The notes: generated by a model from the sequence alone, not told the origin. Positions 16,160 through 24,788 are shown, counted from the first letter of the stretch. The stretch is DNA of 64,000 nucleotides from Candidatus Zhuqueibacterota bacterium (GCA_016783505.1 JADHWK010000004.1:1-64000), one strand, 5' to 3'. A program made the numbers and translations.

Positions 16160-16340
16160 CCAACGTTCGTCGAGGATGTTGTCATCCTCGACACCCCAGA
16201 ATTCCGGAAATTCCGGTGAATATTGAGTACGCCCGCCTGGGGCGAATTTGGAGTGCGGTAAGCGTCTTACCGCATAAAACGACATGGTCGCTTTACTCCA
16301 AAGTTTCAGAATGGAATCCCGATTTATCGGGATGAAATGA
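16160..16340. repeat. Nested hairpin array between two glycosyltransferase genes
   Basis: In order: GTCGAGGATG-ttgt-CATCCTCGAC (16169-16192); AATTCCGG/direct copy; CGCCCGCCTGGGGCG; outer stem TTTGGAGT (16247-16254) with ACTCCAAA (16295-16302) enclosing perfect GCGGTAAG-cgt-CTTACCGC (16255-16273); then AATCCCGATTTATCGGGAT (16314-16332). A partly similar GCTCGTCAAAGATG..ATCCTCGATACCCCAGAA stretch follows at 16358-16406. There is no coding frame. Confidence 0.65.
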
Positions 16341-16413
16341 AGAACCTCCCCTCCCACGCTCGTCAAAGATGTTGCCCTACGGAAGGGTTATCCTCGATAC
16401 CCCAGAAGCGAGT

Positions 16414-17628
16414 TCATAAGATTTTGGTTTCTAAATATTTCTTTAAGTCAACATCCGCCCGAAGAAGGGGGATTAACCGTTCAAAACGCTCCTTAAAGTC
16501 GAAAAATTTCCTAATGTCCTTTTTGAACCCCCGGAAAATTAACAGGATATTCCGCACACTAAAGAAGGCCTTCTTAAAGTTGAGCCTTGAAAGATATCTA
16601 AGCATGAGAAGTTTGTTGGTAAGGACAATACGCGGTCTTAGGGTCCAGTCCAGAAAATAACCAGGGTAAGGTTTCAATTCCTTAACCGTTACCGGATGTA
16701 TAACCTGTAATCTTTTTTGTGTTCGGAGCTTGGCCCTGGCGTATAAGAATCGCTTGACGTCCTCCCCCATTTTGATCCAATCCTCCTGTTTCGCCGGGGG
16801 CGGAAGATGCCTGATGGCAAGCTCATTATCCAGAACGAACCGGAACCCCGCCCCCTTCACGTTGATTAGATAGTCAATGTCCTCACCCCGGGTGATCCAG
16901 GGATCAAAGGGGATGCCGGATTCCATAAGCTTTCTGGAGACCACCATATTCCCTCCAAAAACGAGGGGGGTATCCTTAATCCTGGGCCCTTTCCCTATGA
17001 GCTGTGCGAAGGCTTCATTCATCTTTTTCTGATTGTCCCAGAACGGTCTTTTCCACCACACGCTTTTTCCCTGGAATAAATAACCGCCGTAGGGTTGAAC
17101 GTAATAACCCGCCTTGGCCTCAAATTTACCCTCGTCGAAGAACTTCACCGCCTTTTTTAAAAAATTCTTATCCTCAACCACCTCATCATCATCCACCAGA
17201 ACGGCGAAATCGGCTCCCAACACCAAGGGCAGGATGAGGCACAGGTTCCGGACCTGGGAATAGCCTCTTAGATTGATCAGCCCCTCGATATCTTCAATTT
17301 TCGACTTAAGGTTATCAACTATTCTTTTTAAATCGGGGGGCAGAAAGAGAAGGAGGGGATAGTCCCGCTTGGTTTTTGAAATGATAGCGCCCAACTTCCG
17401 GGATATGGAAACGTCTAAGGCATCGTTCACCGGAACGCCGATGACGATCACAAAAAATTCTTCCTTTCCAGATCGCTCCCATAGCACATTCAGGCTCTCC
17501 AGGCATCTCTTGAGGGTACCGTCCTCATCCATCGGGGTGGGGTGATCGAAGATCATGTCACCCGGCTTACTGATTCCCCCTTCCCATCCCCAGTAGGAGG
17601 GAATGACGATTGCAATTTTAGGGTTCAT
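16414..17628 (-). CDS. Glycosyltransferase family 2-like protein
   Basis: 404 residues. The start IAIVIPSYWGW and the DLVDDDEVV-like site (ADFAVLVDDDEVVED, residues about 135-150) give the GT-A fold with the metal-binding DDD. FVFGGNMVV and RGEDIDYL further on match the acceptor-side ED motif of family 2. No membrane segments. It probably transfers a sugar from a nucleotide donor in the cytoplasm for surface polysaccharide or glycolipid. It precedes the GT4 gene on the same strand, but a 270-base hairpin-rich spacer separates them. Confidence 0.75.
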   Translation of the reverse strand: MNPKIAIVIPSYWGWEGGISKPGDMIFDHPTPMDEDGTLKRCLESLNVLWERSGKEEFFVIVIGVPVNDALDVSISRKLGAIISKTKRDYPLLLFLPPDLKRIVDNLKSKIEDIEGLINLRGYSQVRNLCLILPLVLGADFAVLVDDDEVVEDKNFLKKAVKFFDEGKFEAKAGYYVQPYGGYLFQGKSVWWKRPFWDNQKKMNEAFAQLIGKGPRIKDTPLVFGGNMVVSRKLMESGIPFDPWITRGEDIDYLINVKGAGFRFVLDNELAIRHLPPPAKQEDWIKMGEDVKRFLYARAKLRTQKRLQVIHPVTVKELKPYPGYFLDWTLRPRIVLTNKLLMLRYLSRLNFKKAFFSVRNILLIFRGFKKDIRKFFDFKERFERLIPLLRADVDLKKYLETKIL

Positions 17629-17675
17629 TTATCTCTTATGGAGTAAACCACCACTACCGATGGCTGTAGCTTTTG

Positions 17676-17761
17676 TGAGATTCTTCATCCCGATAAATCG
17701 GGATTCAGAATGACAAAACCAGGGATTGATACTGTCATTCTGAGCGAAGCGAAGAATCTCA
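17676..17761. repeat. Inverted repeat with GAAGAATCTCA ends
   Basis: Outer arms TGAGATTCTTC (17676-17686) and GAAGAATCTCA (17751-17761); inner arms CAGAATGACA (17706-17715) and TGTCATTCTG (17733-17742). A CCCGAT..ATCGGG hairpin sits inside the left part. The TGTCATTCTGAGCGAAGCGA string is a common intergenic motif in several bacterial lineages. Confidence 0.65.
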
Positions 17762-17826
17762 ATATTCCAAATGGCATGGCCAACCGTATATAACCACCGT
17801 CAAAGACGGAGGATTTCTAAGAACAA

Positions 17827-18138
17827 TTAAAACCACCGAATCCGGAAATCTGAAAATTTCCCCTTCCACTCTTCCCACTCCACTTTCACTTCCCAAACCC
17901 GAGCTGCCGGGGGGCCGACTTTTAACTGCTGAATTAACTTTTCAATGTCCTCCTTTTCCCCCTCGGCCAGTGCTTCCACGCAACCGCCCCTTAAATTTCT
18001 GACCCAGCCGGTTAATCCAAGGGAATTGGCGTTGGATTTGGTGAAATCCCGAAAGAACACCCCCTGCACCCGGCCGCTGACCAAAATGTGGGCCCTGGAT
18101 TTTATTTTGCTTATCCCCAAAGACAAAAGGGACGTCAC
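17827..18138 (-). CDS. acyP: Acylphosphatase
   Basis: 103 residues from GTG 18138. The signature GRVQGVFFRDFT (with the phosphate-binding Arg) and GWVRNLRGG (with the catalytic Asn) are intact; the rest follows the small ferredoxin-like fold. The enzyme hydrolyses acylphosphates such as carbamoyl phosphate. The first 17 residues precede the usual family start, so a later start is possible, but no ATG is available there. Confidence 0.88.
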   Translation of the reverse strand: MTSLLSLGISKIKSRAHILVSGRVQGVFFRDFTKSNANSLGLTGWVRNLRGGCVEALAEGEKEDIEKLIQQLKVGPPAARVWEVKVEWEEWKGKFSDFRIRWF

Positions 18139-18251
18139 CCTAACGCCCCCGGCTATCGCTAATCCCCAAGTGTAGGCTTAAAAGTGTCATTTAAAATCAA
18201 ATTGTTTAATGTCCTTCATTAGATAACGTCTTTTGTTGAGAGTTATCAAGC

Positions 18252-18506
18252 TCACCCCATGTCTCTCAAACGTTTCCCTCCCCTCAGTCCGCGAATGTAT
18301 CCTTCGGTGGGAGGCAAGTCGGAGCGATCAGCCCAGATTCCAGCCACCTCTCGCAGGGCCTTTTTGAAATCCTTTTTTTTACCCCTTAGGTAAACCTTCT
18401 GGATAGCCCTTCTTATCAACTCGGCGATGGAGACCTTTAATTGATGACTCAGAATGTTTAAGGCCCTCCATTCCTCCTCCCTAAAATATAACTGAGTTCT
18501 GTGCAT
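18252..18506 (-). CDS. Ribbon-helix-helix (CopG-like) regulator or antitoxin
   Basis: 84 residues from ATG 18506, fixed by AGGAGG five bases upstream. The N-terminus TQLYFREEEWRALNIL is the RHH strand-helix, followed by SIAELIRRAIQKVYL, the second helix. The basic C-terminal tail (RGLRGGKRLRD) is disordered-looking. Such proteins are often antitoxins of VapBC-type pairs, but no toxin gene adjoins: acylphosphatase is downstream and carB upstream. A palindrome overlaps its -10 box, which fits autoregulation. The promoter lies in a segment copied from the end of a SEC-C gene. Confidence 0.75.
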   Translation of the reverse strand: MHRTQLYFREEEWRALNILSHQLKVSIAELIRRAIQKVYLRGKKKDFKKALREVAGIWADRSDLPPTEGYIRGLRGGKRLRDMG

Positions 18507-18535
18507 TTTACCTCCTAATAACAAATAATAATGGT

Positions 18536-18568
18536 GTATAATATACATTATTATTGAATGAAATTCAA
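18536..18568 (-). promoter_or_regulatory. Promoter with overlapping palindromic operator for the RHH gene
   Basis: Minus-strand TTGAAT (18563-18568), 17-base spacer, TATATT (18540-18545). The perfect palindrome GTATAATATAC (18536-18546) covers the -10 box, a typical place for an RHH autorepressor. Confidence 0.6.
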
Positions 18569-18585
18569 GCAAAAACTCAATACCC

Positions 18586-18668
18586 CTAACCCTTCCCGCA
18601 GCAATGCTTGAACTTCTTACCACTCCCCCTCGGGGCAGGGGTCATTGTCGCCGAGGTTCAGGATAGGC
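18586..18668 (-). pseudogene. Remnant of a SEC-C zinc-motif gene
   Basis: The minus strand encodes ILNLGDNDPCP, then after a one-base shift RGSGKKFKHCCGKG and a stop. This is the end of a SEC-C protein like the intact one at 23696-24214. Similarity continues past the stop for about 45 bases in both places, so a DNA segment, not just a domain, was copied. Confidence 0.7.
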
Positions 18669-18684
18669 ACGTAGATGTGGACAA

Positions 18685-21600
18685 CTAATTATATTCATCC
18701 CAGCTTTTAACTTTTAAGTCTTTAAGCGCGGTATTATATATCGCCTCAACAAACCTCTTGGCAAGTTGCAAATTTGTAATCAAAGGGACATCGAAGTCCA
18801 ACGCTTTTCGCCTTATAAGATAATCATTATCAAGCTCTTCTCTTTCAATATTTTTAGGTATATTTATTACCAAATCAATTTTCCTATTAGCTATATAACT
18901 AAGTGTATTTGGTTCTTTATTCTCCAATGGCCAGTAAAGAACCCCTGCTTTAATACCATTGGTTTCCATAAAATCAGCAGTTCCCTTTGTCGCATAAAAC
19001 TTAAAACCCATCTCATCTAACGTTTTGGTACTCTCCAGGAACTCCGCCTTACTGTCTATTGGCCCGGTAGACAATAAAATTGTTTCCCTTGGAATTCTAA
19101 AACCTACTGAGATAAGGCTCTTCAGAAAAGCCTCGTTAAAATCATCGCCTAAACAGGCAACCTCACCAGTAGAGGCCATTTCCACACCTAAAATAGGGTC
19201 CGAGCCTTTTAATCTGGTAAAAGAAAACTGGGGCGCCTTCACCCCAACATAATCCAGATCAAAAGAGGACCGATCTATCCTGGGAACACGCTTACCCATA
19301 ATAATCCTGATAGCTAAATCAACAAAGTTTATCTTGAAAACCTTGGAAACAAACGGAAAACTCCTCGAAGCCCTTAAATTACACTCAATAACCTTAACAT
19401 CATTATCTTTAGCTATAAATTGTATGTTAAAGGGACCATTTATCTTCAAAGATCCAGCAATTTTCCTGGCAATTATTTTTATCCTTCTCATCGTTTCTAA
19501 GTAAGTTCTCTGGGGGGGCAGCACCATAGTGGCATCCCCCGAATGGACCCCGGCATTCTCGACATGCTCAGAGATAGCATAACAATAAAGATCGCCCTGC
19601 TTAGCAACGGCATCAATCTCTATCTCTTTAGCCCCCGTTATAAACTTGCTGATAACAACAGGATACTCCTTACTAACCCCAGAGGCTTTTTTGAGATATT
19701 CTTCTAATTCATCTTTACTTAAAGCAATACTCATCGCAGCACCACTGAGAACATAACTCGGTCTAACTAAAACAGGGTAACCAACAGTTTCCGCAAACTC
19801 CTCAGCCTCCATTATGCTGGTCAATTCCTTCCACACCGGTTGATCTATCACCAATTTATCCAATAATTGAGAAAACTTATGCCTATTCTCAGCCTTATCA
19901 ATACTAAGGGGAGACGTCCCCAGTATGGGAACACCAGCATTATGCAACGGTAGAGCCAAATTATTGGGTATTTGACCGCCCATCGAGACTACCACCCCCA
20001 GGGGGTTCTCCTTCTCGTAGACATCCAAAACCCTTTCAAAAGTGAGCTCATCAAAATACAGTTTATCACAAATATCATAATCTGTGCTAACCGTTTCCGG
20101 ATTACAGTTTATCATAATAGTATTGTAATTCAGGTTCCTCAGCGTTATCACTGAATTAACGCAACACCAGTCAAACTCCACTGAGGAACCGATCCTATAG
20201 GCCCCGCCACCTAAAACAACAACCTGATTTTTTCCCTTGAAATCAAGGTCATCCTCACAAGCATTATATGTTAGGTATAAATAATTGGTCTTAGCAGGAT
20301 ACTCTGCTGCTAGTGTATCTATTTGTTTTACATATGGTATAATACCCAGCTTTTTTCTTCTCTCCCTTACTTCCTGTTCGGTACTCACTGTAAGCATTGC
20401 TATTTGCAGATCGGAAAAACCTTTTTGTTTCGCCTCTTTTAATAAAGACGTCGGCAGGTTTTTAAGCCTATAACGCCCTAATTTTTCCTCCATTTCGACA
20501 ATATTTTTTATTTTATACAGGAACCATGGATCAACCTTAGAAAGATCGTATATTTTATCAACAGAATACCCTTTCCTGATTGCTTCAGCAATGGCAAACA
20601 TCCTTTTATCGGTCGGCTCTTTGAGCTCCCTCTCCAGATCATTAAACTTGAGGTCATTGCAAACAAGACCATTCATCCCCACGTCTAACATTCGAATCGC
20701 TTTTTGGATCGCCTCCTCATAACCCCTGGCAATCGCCATCACTTCCCCCACCGATTTCATCTCAGAACCTATACTGAGGGTAACTTTTCTGAATTTTTGT
20801 AAGTCCCATCTTGGATACTTAAGAACAACATAGTCTAAAGCTGGCTCAAAACAAGCGGATGTCTCCTTGGTTATAATATTCTCCACCTCGGTTAAACTAT
20901 AACCTAAAGCCAACTTCGTTGCCATAAAGGCCAACGGATAACCCGTTGCTTTAGAAGCCAGGGCAGAACTCCTGCTTAATCTGGCATTCACCTCTATTAT
21001 TCGGTAATCTTCTGACTGAGGATCAAGGGCAAATTGTATATTACATTCACCGACAATACCGAGGTGCCTTATCACTTTTATAGATAAAGCCCTCAATTTA
21101 AAATTTTCAGAAGCGGTTAAGGTTTGCACTGGGGCAATAACTATACTTTCACCGGTATGAATCCCCATAGGATCAATGTTCTCCATAGAACAAACAACGA
21201 TGCAGTTATTATACCCATCCCTCACAACCTCATATTCAATTTCTTTCCAGCCGTCAAGATATTCTTCGATCAAAATTTGATCTGTAAAAGAAAAAGCCTT
21301 TTCCGTTATTTCAATTAATTGTTTTTTATTATAGGCCACGCCCGAACCTAAACCACCTAAGGCATACGCTATCCTACACATAACAGGATAACCAATTTTT
21401 TCTGCTATCTTCACCGCTTCTTCTACATCAGCACCAGCTTCACCTCTGGGAACCTTTAGATTGATCTCTTTCAATTTTTTAATAAACAAATTCCTATCCT
21501 CCGTATGCTGAATCGCCTCAACAGGGGTACCCAGGACTTCAACCCCATACTTTTGAAAAACACCTTTTTCAGCTAACTCAACACCGACATTTAACGCTGT

Positions 21601-21885
21601 TTGCCCCCCAAAACCAAGCAATACCCCATCAGGCCCTTCCTTCTCAATGACCTTTTCGACAAAATAGGCATCAATTGGCACAAAGTAAACTTTATCAGCC
21701 AGATAATCGGATGTTTGAATGGTGGCAATATTTGGATTAACCAAAACTGTTTTAATTCCCTCCTCCTTGAATGCTTTAATTGCCTGACTACCGGAGTAAT
21801 CAAACTCACCCGCCTGTCCTATCCGGATTGCCCCTGATCCCAAAATCAAGACTTTCTTTAGTTTAATTCGTTTTTCCTTCATCAT
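18685..21885 (-). CDS. carB: Carbamoyl-phosphate synthase large subunit
   Basis: 1066 residues, normal for the family. Two homologous halves: an N-terminal ATP-grasp synthetase (SGAIRIGQAGEFDYSGSQA, GFGGQTALNVG, ALGGLGSGVA) and a C-terminal one (GGGAYRIGSSVEFDWCCVN, SMGGQIPNNLA, RPSYVLSGAAM), then the MGS-like allosteric domain at the end (FYATKGTADFME). It makes carbamoyl phosphate from bicarbonate, ATP and ammonia supplied by CarA, for pyrimidine and arginine synthesis. It overlaps carA by four bases (ATGA), implying translational coupling. The pair is clearly more AT-rich than its neighbours, with frequent AGA and ATA codons. Confidence 0.97.
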   Translation of the reverse strand: MMKEKRIKLKKVLILGSGAIRIGQAGEFDYSGSQAIKAFKEEGIKTVLVNPNIATIQTSDYLADKVYFVPIDAYFVEKVIEKEGPDGVLLGFGGQTALNVGVELAEKGVFQKYGVEVLGTPVEAIQHTEDRNLFIKKLKEINLKVPRGEAGADVEEAVKIAEKIGYPVMCRIAYALGGLGSGVAYNKKQLIEITEKAFSFTDQILIEEYLDGWKEIEYEVVRDGYNNCIVVCSMENIDPMGIHTGESIVIAPVQTLTASENFKLRALSIKVIRHLGIVGECNIQFALDPQSEDYRIIEVNARLSRSSALASKATGYPLAFMATKLALGYSLTEVENIITKETSACFEPALDYVVLKYPRWDLQKFRKVTLSIGSEMKSVGEVMAIARGYEEAIQKAIRMLDVGMNGLVCNDLKFNDLERELKEPTDKRMFAIAEAIRKGYSVDKIYDLSKVDPWFLYKIKNIVEMEEKLGRYRLKNLPTSLLKEAKQKGFSDLQIAMLTVSTEQEVRERRKKLGIIPYVKQIDTLAAEYPAKTNYLYLTYNACEDDLDFKGKNQVVVLGGGAYRIGSSVEFDWCCVNSVITLRNLNYNTIMINCNPETVSTDYDICDKLYFDELTFERVLDVYEKENPLGVVVSMGGQIPNNLALPLHNAGVPILGTSPLSIDKAENRHKFSQLLDKLVIDQPVWKELTSIMEAEEFAETVGYPVLVRPSYVLSGAAMSIALSKDELEEYLKKASGVSKEYPVVISKFITGAKEIEIDAVAKQGDLYCYAISEHVENAGVHSGDATMVLPPQRTYLETMRRIKIIARKIAGSLKINGPFNIQFIAKDNDVKVIECNLRASRSFPFVSKVFKINFVDLAIRIIMGKRVPRIDRSSFDLDYVGVKAPQFSFTRLKGSDPILGVEMASTGEVACLGDDFNEAFLKSLISVGFRIPRETILLSTGPIDSKAEFLESTKTLDEMGFKFYATKGTADFMETNGIKAGVLYWPLENKEPNTLSYIANRKIDLVINIPKNIEREELDNDYLIRRKALDFDVPLITNLQLAKRFVEAIYNTALKDLKVKSWDEYN

Positions 21886-22955
21886 TTCATCGTCCTTAAA
21901 AACATGTCAAACAGAAATTCGGTATCATCTGGACCCGGGGATGCTTCGGGGTGAAATTGAGTTCCAAAAAATGGTTTTGATATGTGAATGATGCCCTCAT
22001 TTGTCTTATCATTATTATTGTAAAACCACTCCCGCCAATCCTCAGGTAATGTATCGGAATCAACAGCGTAACCATGGTTCTGCGAAGTGATATAGCACCT
22101 TTTGGTCCCCATCTCCACACACGGCTGATTTTGACTTCTATGACCATATTTTAATTTATAGGTATCAGCACCAGCCGCAAGCCCTAGAATCTGTGAACCG
22201 AGACAAATACCAAGAATAGGAATATTTTTAGACAAAGCCCTCTGGACATTCTCTATCGTCTCATTGCACTTTCTCGGATCACCAGGCCCATTTGATATTA
22301 CAACGCCATCTGCTTCTTCCTTTGAAAAATCATAATTCCATGGGACCCTAATAACAGTGAGGTTTCTTCTTAGAAAAGCCCGGATTATGTTATTTTTCGT
22401 ACCACAATCAACGACTACAATTCTCTTCTTACCTTTTTTGTATACAATAGGTGTTCTAATACTAACTTCAGCCACCAAGTTTCTTTCATTCGGATCTTCA
22501 AATGAAATATTTTCTTTATCATAAACAATCTTTCCCAGCATTGTTCCCCTTTCCCTTAATTTTTTAGTTAATCCCCTGGTATCTATATCATATATTGCTG
22601 GGATATTATATTCTTGCAGCCATTCCGCTAAAGATTTCTCAGCATTCCAATGAGAGTATCTTTTAGAATAATCAGCTATTATTAAACCCTGAACTTGTAT
22701 TTTATCCGACTCAAAATATTTTAACAACCCGTCTTCTTTTTCATCTCCCGGGACGCCATAATTACCTATTAAGGGGTATGTTAAAACTAAGATTTGGACC
22801 TTATAGGAGGGATCGGTCAAACTTTCTGGATAGCCGACCATTCCGGTATTAAACACCACCTCTCCCGTTACCGCTTTTTTAGAACCAAAGGAATATCCTT
22901 GGAAAACAGAACCATCTTCCAGAACAAGTTTAGATAGCTGTTTCTTAGACTCCAT
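21882..22955 (-). CDS. carA: Carbamoyl-phosphate synthase small (glutaminase) subunit
   Basis: 357 residues. The N-terminal CarA-specific domain (LVLEDGSVFQGYSFG, EVVFNTGMVGYPESLTDPSY) is followed by a class I glutamine amidotransferase with Cys251 in LGICLGSQ and His335/Glu337 in QFHPEASPGP. It hydrolyses glutamine and channels ammonia to CarB. First gene of the carAB unit. A possible -35 TTGACA lies at 23089-23094 on the minus strand, but its -10 partner is weak. Confidence 0.97.
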   Translation of the reverse strand: MESKKQLSKLVLEDGSVFQGYSFGSKKAVTGEVVFNTGMVGYPESLTDPSYKVQILVLTYPLIGNYGVPGDEKEDGLLKYFESDKIQVQGLIIADYSKRYSHWNAEKSLAEWLQEYNIPAIYDIDTRGLTKKLRERGTMLGKIVYDKENISFEDPNERNLVAEVSIRTPIVYKKGKKRIVVVDCGTKNNIIRAFLRRNLTVIRVPWNYDFSKEEADGVVISNGPGDPRKCNETIENVQRALSKNIPILGICLGSQILGLAAGADTYKLKYGHRSQNQPCVEMGTKRCYITSQNHGYAVDSDTLPEDWREWFYNNNDKTNEGIIHISKPFFGTQFHPEASPGPDDTEFLFDMFLRTMK

Positions 22956-23695
22956 ATTACAAAATCCTTCCTCAGTAAAAAGTTCTTTGTGAGAGCAAAC
23001 TATACATTTTAGTCACCTAATATATCTTTTCGCAGGCGCCCAGTTTCGCCTACATAGATATCTTCATAAGCTAAGATCTTAAAATTTATGTCAAGTTTTA
23101 TCGTTGAAATCGAACTGTATTGTTTTGAAATTCGAAATACGATCCCGAAAATTCGGGACGAAACAATATGGAAACTCATCCGCCTCAGGCGGACGAAACA
23201 ACCCTAAGCTGAGTTGTTCTAGGCATCGGTCAGGCGCCCGGGTCTGTTGCAGAACTATCGGATAGGAATCAATTCCTATCCTAAATATGACCATAATTCC
23301 AATGAATTGGAATAAATCATCCAATCCTATTTATTGGATTTACAAATAACTTATGATAGTAATTTATTGCTATCCTAAATTGGCAACGTTTGCCAGTTGT
23401 ACCACAGGCCCGCCCGACTGAAAGACTTCTTGGTTTAGAGCATTAGGATTTTGGTCATTAGGGTTTGTTTCGGATTTCGATATTCGTCCGCCCTAGGCGG
23501 ATTCTTACTAACTTCTTGCCTTCCTCGGGTTGGGGCGAAGCTTCGTTTGTATATAGACGCATTTTTCCCCACTAGATTATGAAAAAGTGCGGGTATTAAC
23601 CCCCAGCCGGTATGACAGACGAGCTTTTTCAAAACACAAGTTAACATTCAATATACATTATTATTTCAAAAAATTCAAGAAAAACTCAATTCTTT
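22956..23695. other. Gene-free region between carA and the SEC-C gene
   Basis: 740 bases with no credible gene; short frames here run through palindromes. It carries a long hairpin array, several GGCGCC-type repeats and AAATTCGAAATACG-type low-complexity sequence. Confidence 0.7.
23225..23425. repeat. Hairpin array with shared end sequence (copy 1)
   Basis: Left end ATCGGTCAGGCGCCCGGGTC then TGTTGCAGAACTATC; right end CAGGCCCGCCCGACTGA (23405-23421). Between them: GGATAGGAAT-ATTCCTATCC (23260-23281), ATTCCAA-TTGGAAT (23296-23313), ATCCAAT-ATTGGAT (23319-23339), GATAGTAA-TTGCTATC (23355-23374, one mismatch) and TGGCAA-TTGCCA (23381-23395). The left end matches the inverted right end of the array at 47880-48110. 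Confidence 0.7.
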
Positions 23696-24214
23696 TTAAG
23701 CCTTCCCGCAGCAATATTTGAACTTCTTCCCACTCCCGCAGGGGCAGGGGTCATTGCGGCCCACATTCAGGATGGCGTTGAAAACGATCTGATTCTCCTT
23801 GTACAGATTGGTGCGCAGAAAGGTCTTGCATTCATCAAAAGCCATATCGGCCCATACCCGAAGCTCCGGCTCGGGTTCGGATTCCCTTCTATACCGCTTG
23901 AGAAGGCGGTAGGCCTCAAAACTGCCCCGGTGGGCCAGGATCATCAGGGCCTTCTTTTTCTGTTTCAACGAACTTTGAGGGTCCAAAAGCACCGCCCCCT
24001 GGGCTTCGATCTCGGGAACCGAAAGGGTCTGGTAGTTTTTAGGTAACATCTTATGGGCCTTGATATAGTCCCGTGCCGCTCTGGCGGCAGGACTTTTTGG
24101 ATCATCCACGAAGGTAATGAACACGTCCTTCCCCGAATCCCGGACGGCGGAGAAAAATGCAGCGTATTCCTCCGGGCTGACGTTTTTCCTCTTTAAGAAA
24201 TCCTTCATATCCAT
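23696..24214 (-). CDS. SEC-C zinc-motif protein
   Basis: 172 residues from the ATG at 24214 (GAAGGAAC just upstream); a start five codons earlier is possible. The C-terminus [20 protein letters not shown] is a complete SEC-C zinc motif, as at the end of SecA and many small proteins. The rest is helical with an [17 protein letters not shown] repeat-like segment and no known catalytic motif. SEC-C tails bind zinc and often mediate ribosome or SecB contact; the role here is unknown. A damaged copy of its 3' end lies at 18586-18668. Confidence 0.75.
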   Translation of the reverse strand: MDMKDFLKRKNVSPEEYAAFFSAVRDSGKDVFITFVDDPKSPAARAARDYIKAHKMLPKNYQTLSVPEIEAQGAVLLDPQSSLKQKKKALMILAHRGSFEAYRLLKRYRRESEPEPELRVWADMAFDECKTFLRTNLYKENQIVFNAILNVGRNDPCPCGSGKKFKYCCGKA

Positions 24215-24235
24215 AATGTTCCTTCTCATTTATTG

Positions 24236-24259
24236 AACGTCTCGGAACTTCTAAGAATT
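24236..24259. repeat. CTCGGAATTTCTAAGAA-type repeat, copy upstream of the SEC-C gene
   Basis: AACGTCTCGGAACTTCTAAG plus AATT, within 22 bases of the SEC-C start codon. Confidence 0.6.
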
Positions 24260-24306
24260 GATTAGGTTTTATGAAACATTGACGGTAACCGTCCAACGAA
24301 TAATGA

Positions 24307-24327
24307 ATCAGTCGGGCGCCTGACCGA
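24307..24327. repeat. GGCGCC-type palindromic repeat
   Basis: ATCAGTCGGGCGCCTGACCG plus A, between the SEC-C and DUF559 genes. Confidence 0.65.
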
Positions 24328-24350
24328 AGAAATTAGTGGCAGTGGTTTTT

Positions 24351-24734
24351 TTAGTATTTACATTCCCCTCCCTTGATGGGAGGGGTAAGGGGAGGGTGAT
24401 TTGAGCAATGCTCCCTTATCAATTCTGATACTCCATATATAATTTTTAAAACCTCGTTATTCCAGAATCTTATCACTTTAAAACCTTGGTTACTAAACCA
24501 CTTCTCTCTTTTGCTATCTTTTTCAGTTTGTGTTGCATACTGTCCACCATCCAGTTCTATTATAATCCGTTTCTCAAAACAAACAAAATCAAGTATATAA
24601 TTCCCAATAGGCTGTTGTCTTCTAAACTTAGGCCCTCCCAATTGTTTTCTTCTTGGATGCTTCCATAATAACCTCTCTGCTTCTGTTGCTCTTTTTCTGA
24701 GATTTCTGGATAAAATTGTTATTTTGCTTGGCAT
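24351..24734 (-). CDS. DUF559 / Vsr-like endonuclease-fold protein
   Basis: 127 residues. RKRATEAERLLWKHPRRKQLGGPKFRRQ, the central IGNYILDFVCFEKRIIIELDGGQY (D..E-x-D nuclease core) and GFKVIRFWNNEVL are the DUF559 signature; the fold is that of very short patch repair endonucleases. Members are abundant, often near repeats, and their function is unproven. The last 16 residues (NHPPLTPPIKGGE) are encoded by a CCCTCCC..GGGAGGG intergenic repeat, so the natural C-terminus was probably overwritten by repeat insertion. Confidence 0.8.
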   Translation of the reverse strand: MPSKITILSRNLRKRATEAERLLWKHPRRKQLGGPKFRRQQPIGNYILDFVCFEKRIIIELDGGQYATQTEKDSKREKWFSNQGFKVIRFWNNEVLKIIYGVSELIREHCSNHPPLTPPIKGGECKY

Positions 24735-24788
24735 GGTTCTTAATCACCCCCACCTTCATCCTGTTAAATAATCTATCTATTTAACAGG

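Noticed and set aside
18252..18506. Calling the RHH protein part of a toxin-antitoxin pair
   Set aside because: No toxin gene adjoins it on either side.
23091..23324. 77-codon minus-strand frame in the carA-SEC-C spacer
   Set aside because: It reads through the hairpin array, including both arms of several palindromes.
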